From contig CAZMZC010000095.1 of NCBI GenBank assembly GCA_964570685.1, positions 1-7,586 of the forward strand: a stretch of 7,586 nt of DNA. The letters run 5' to 3'. Position numbers and translations under genes: made by a program. The notes below the pieces were generated by a model that had not been told where the DNA came from, did not search any database, and saw only the letters and a program-made list of their open reading frames with translations. Positions 6,227-7,586 of the stretch are shown here, piece after piece. Numbering within the stretch: position 1 is the first letter of the stretch; the number at the start of each line of letters is the position of its first letter. The DNA comes from UBA1189 sp964570685. GTDB lineage: Bacteria > Bacteroidota > Bacteroidia > Bacteroidales > Bacteroidaceae.

Positions 6227-6362
6227 GGCCACCTCTAACTCCCCCAAGGGGGAGGATTTCATTCTCGCGGAGAAGTTAGAGGTAAGGCATTTTTTGTGGT
6301 TGATATTTATAGTTCTTTTTCGTGATGCTTGGGTCCCTCCCCTTGGGGAGGTTAGGAGGGCC
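6227..6362. repeat. MITE-like palindromic intergenic element between rhaB and rhaA
   Basis: Both ends carry related inverted arms of about 30 bases. The left arm begins GGCCACCTCTAACTCCCCC; the right arm, complemented from 6362, begins GGCCCTCCTAACCTCCCC. They agree at roughly 80% of positions with one gap. Each arm has its own tight hairpin: CTCCCCC/GGGGGAG (6239-6245, 6248-6254) and CCTCCCC/GGGGAGG (6336-6342, 6345-6351). A further pair ACCTCTAACT / AGTTAGAGGT (6231-6240, 6274-6283) encloses the first hairpin and a small TTCTC/GAGAA stem. The middle is A/T-rich and there is no gene. It ends 2 bases from the rhaB stop codon. G/C-rich palindromes of this style are familiar to me from Bacteroidales genomes, but I cannot verify copy number here. 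Confidence 0.75.
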
Positions 6363-6364
6363 AT

Positions 6365-7586
6365 CTATTCTCTATATACCTTCAGATACTGCTCATATCC
6401 CTTGTCCCAAGCCTCGGCATCTTCGGGAGTAAAGGTGGCGGTCTCTACAGAAGCGGCGATGAGACGACGCATGGCTGCAATGTCCTCTACGATACCTGCA
6501 GCCTTGGCCTGTAGCATGATGTTGCCGATAGCAGTACACTCGCTCGGACCAGCCACTACGGGTACACCTACGGCATTGCAGGTGAACTGGTTGAGAAGGT
6601 TGTTACGCGAGCCGCCACCGATAACGTGCAGTGCCTCGATGGGGAATGGAGCCATCTGCTGCAGATAGCCGAACACTTGACGGTAGCGCAGTGCCAAGCT
6701 GTCGAAGATGCAGCGGGTGAGCTCGCCATAGGTCTCGGGTACGGGCTGTGAGGTCTCGCGGCAGTACTGCTTGATGGCCTCAATCATGGAGGTGGGATTA
6801 GCGAAGCAAGGTGCATCGGGGTTGATGATGCTGCGGAAAGCCGGCACTGCCAAGGCTGCCTCGATGAGTGCGCCGTATGAATAGTCTTCGGTCCACTCCT
6901 TGCGGCAACGTTCCAGGAGCCACATGCCGCAGATATTTTTCAGGAAGCGGGTAGTGCCCTCTACGCCGCCTTCGTTGGTGAAGTTCTTGTCGAAACTATC
7001 GGCATTGATGATGGCATCTTTTACCTCGATACCCATCAGTGACCAGGTGCCTGAACTCAAGTAGGCAAAGCGCTCGCTCATGGCGGGCACGGCAGCTACG
7101 GCCGATGCGGTGTCGTGGCCGGCTACGGCAATCACGGGGATGGCACCAAGGCCTGTCTGGCGCTGTATCTCCTCGCTGAGCACACCGATCTGCTCGCCGG
7201 GGAATACAAAGCGGCCAAACTGCTCGGCACGTACGCCACACACGTCAAGCAGCTCCTGCTCCATCTGCTTGGTGCGGGGGTTGAGTATTTGTGAGGTCGA
7301 TGCGATGGTATACTCTGTCACCTTCTCGCCTGTCAGCATATAGGAGAGGGCGTCGGGCACGAAGAGTATCTTGTCGGCTGCTTCCAGAGCACTGTCGCCT
7401 GCGCGGTGCAGGGTGTAGAGCTGGAAGAGCGAGTTGAAGTTCATGAACTGGATGCCCGTAAGGTCATACACGTGCTCTTTGGGTACTTGTTTGAAGTACT
7501 CCTCCATTATACCCACTGTGTGTGGGTCGCGGTAGCAGTAGGGGTTGCGCAGCAGGTCGCCGTCCTTGCCGATGAAGGCGAAGTCG
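6365..7586 (-). CDS. rhaB: L-rhamnulokinase, N-terminus beyond the window
   Basis: A partial FGGY-family kinase that phosphorylates L-rhamnulose to L-rhamnulose 1-phosphate with ATP. The frame is open from the window edge (first full codon at 7585, reading DFAFIGKDGDLLRNPYCYRD) to the stop at 6365, giving 406 visible residues; roughly 80 N-terminal residues, including the first phosphate-binding loop, are missing because of the window edge. A GTG at 7516 and an ATG at 7507 are internal, not starts. Counting from the GTG at 7516, VAGHDTASAV (131-140) contains the expected catalytic Asp, SSGTWSLMGIE (154-164) follows, and VIGGGSRNNLLNQ (298-310) is the C-terminal FGGY ATP-binding region. It is the upstream-most visible gene of the rha operon, separated from rhaA by 150 bases nearly filled by the palindromic element. 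Expected regulation by an AraC-type rhamnose regulator would lie outside. Confidence 0.95.
   Translation of the reverse strand, partial: DFAFIGKDGDLLRNPYCYRDPHTVGIMEEYFKQVPKEHVYDLTGIQFMNFNSLFQLYTLHRAGDSALEAADKILFVPDALSYMLTGEKVTEYTIASTSQILNPRTKQMEQELLDVCGVRAEQFGRFVFPGEQIGVLSEEIQRQTGLGAIPVIAVAGHDTASAVAAVPAMSERFAYLSSGTWSLMGIEVKDAIINADSFDKNFTNEGGVEGTTRFLKNICGMWLLERCRKEWTEDYSYGALIEAALAVPAFRSIINPDAPCFANPTSMIEAIKQYCRETSQPVPETYGELTRCIFDSLALRYRQVFGYLQQMAPFPIEALHVIGGGSRNNLLNQFTCNAVGVPVVAGPSECTAIGNIMLQAKAAGIVEDIAAMRRLIAASVETATFTPEDAEAWDKGYEQYLKVYRE

Noticed and set aside
5621..6238. 205-codon plus-strand frame opposite rhaA
   Set aside because: Antisense shadow of rhaA; the translation shows no domain, and rhaA is unambiguous.

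Overview
The window looks like a Bacteroidales chromosome, probably the Prevotella/Bacteroides lineage. This is judged from the protein types, a TTTG / TAnnTTTG-type promoter, mostly poor Shine-Dalgarno sites, and short GC-rich palindromic repeats between genes. It has two gene-dense parts separated by about 700 bases of structured, apparently non-coding DNA.

Left part (1-2890). A plus-strand pair encodes a LOG-family nucleotide phosphoribohydrolase (72-635) and, 25 bases later, a PfkB-family sugar or nucleoside kinase (661-1587). Convergent to them, on the minus strand, lies an LplA-type lipoate-protein ligase (1693-2691) with a recognisable Bacteroidetes promoter at 2712-2743. A short plus-strand frame beside it ends like an outer-membrane beta-barrel and is probably a gene remnant.

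Middle part (2891-3594). I see no credible gene. The stretch holds (i) at least nine copies of an octamer of the form GGACA(A/G/C)CC or its complement, two pairs of which form a large inverted repeat (2937-2955 with 3436-3454); (ii) near its centre, four exactly contiguous 22-bp palindromic units (3165-3252) sharing the core CTYCGCGRAG; (iii) several hairpins; and (iv) a strong minus-strand intrinsic terminator (3524-3555) that ends the rhamnose operon.

Right part (3595-7586). A minus-strand L-rhamnose operon runs in transcription order rhaB (rhamnulokinase, cut by the window end), rhaA (rhamnose isomerase), then a sugar-porter-type MFS permease. A 136-bp palindromic, MITE-like repeat sits between rhaB and rhaA and creates a spurious in-frame 50-codon extension ahead of rhaA. 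The permease presumably imports L-rhamnose, RhaA converts it to L-rhamnulose and RhaB phosphorylates that. The aldolase (rhaD), the regulator and the operon promoter are not in the window.

The most unusual content is the nested repeat architecture at 2937-3454. The protein-coding genes belong to known families.
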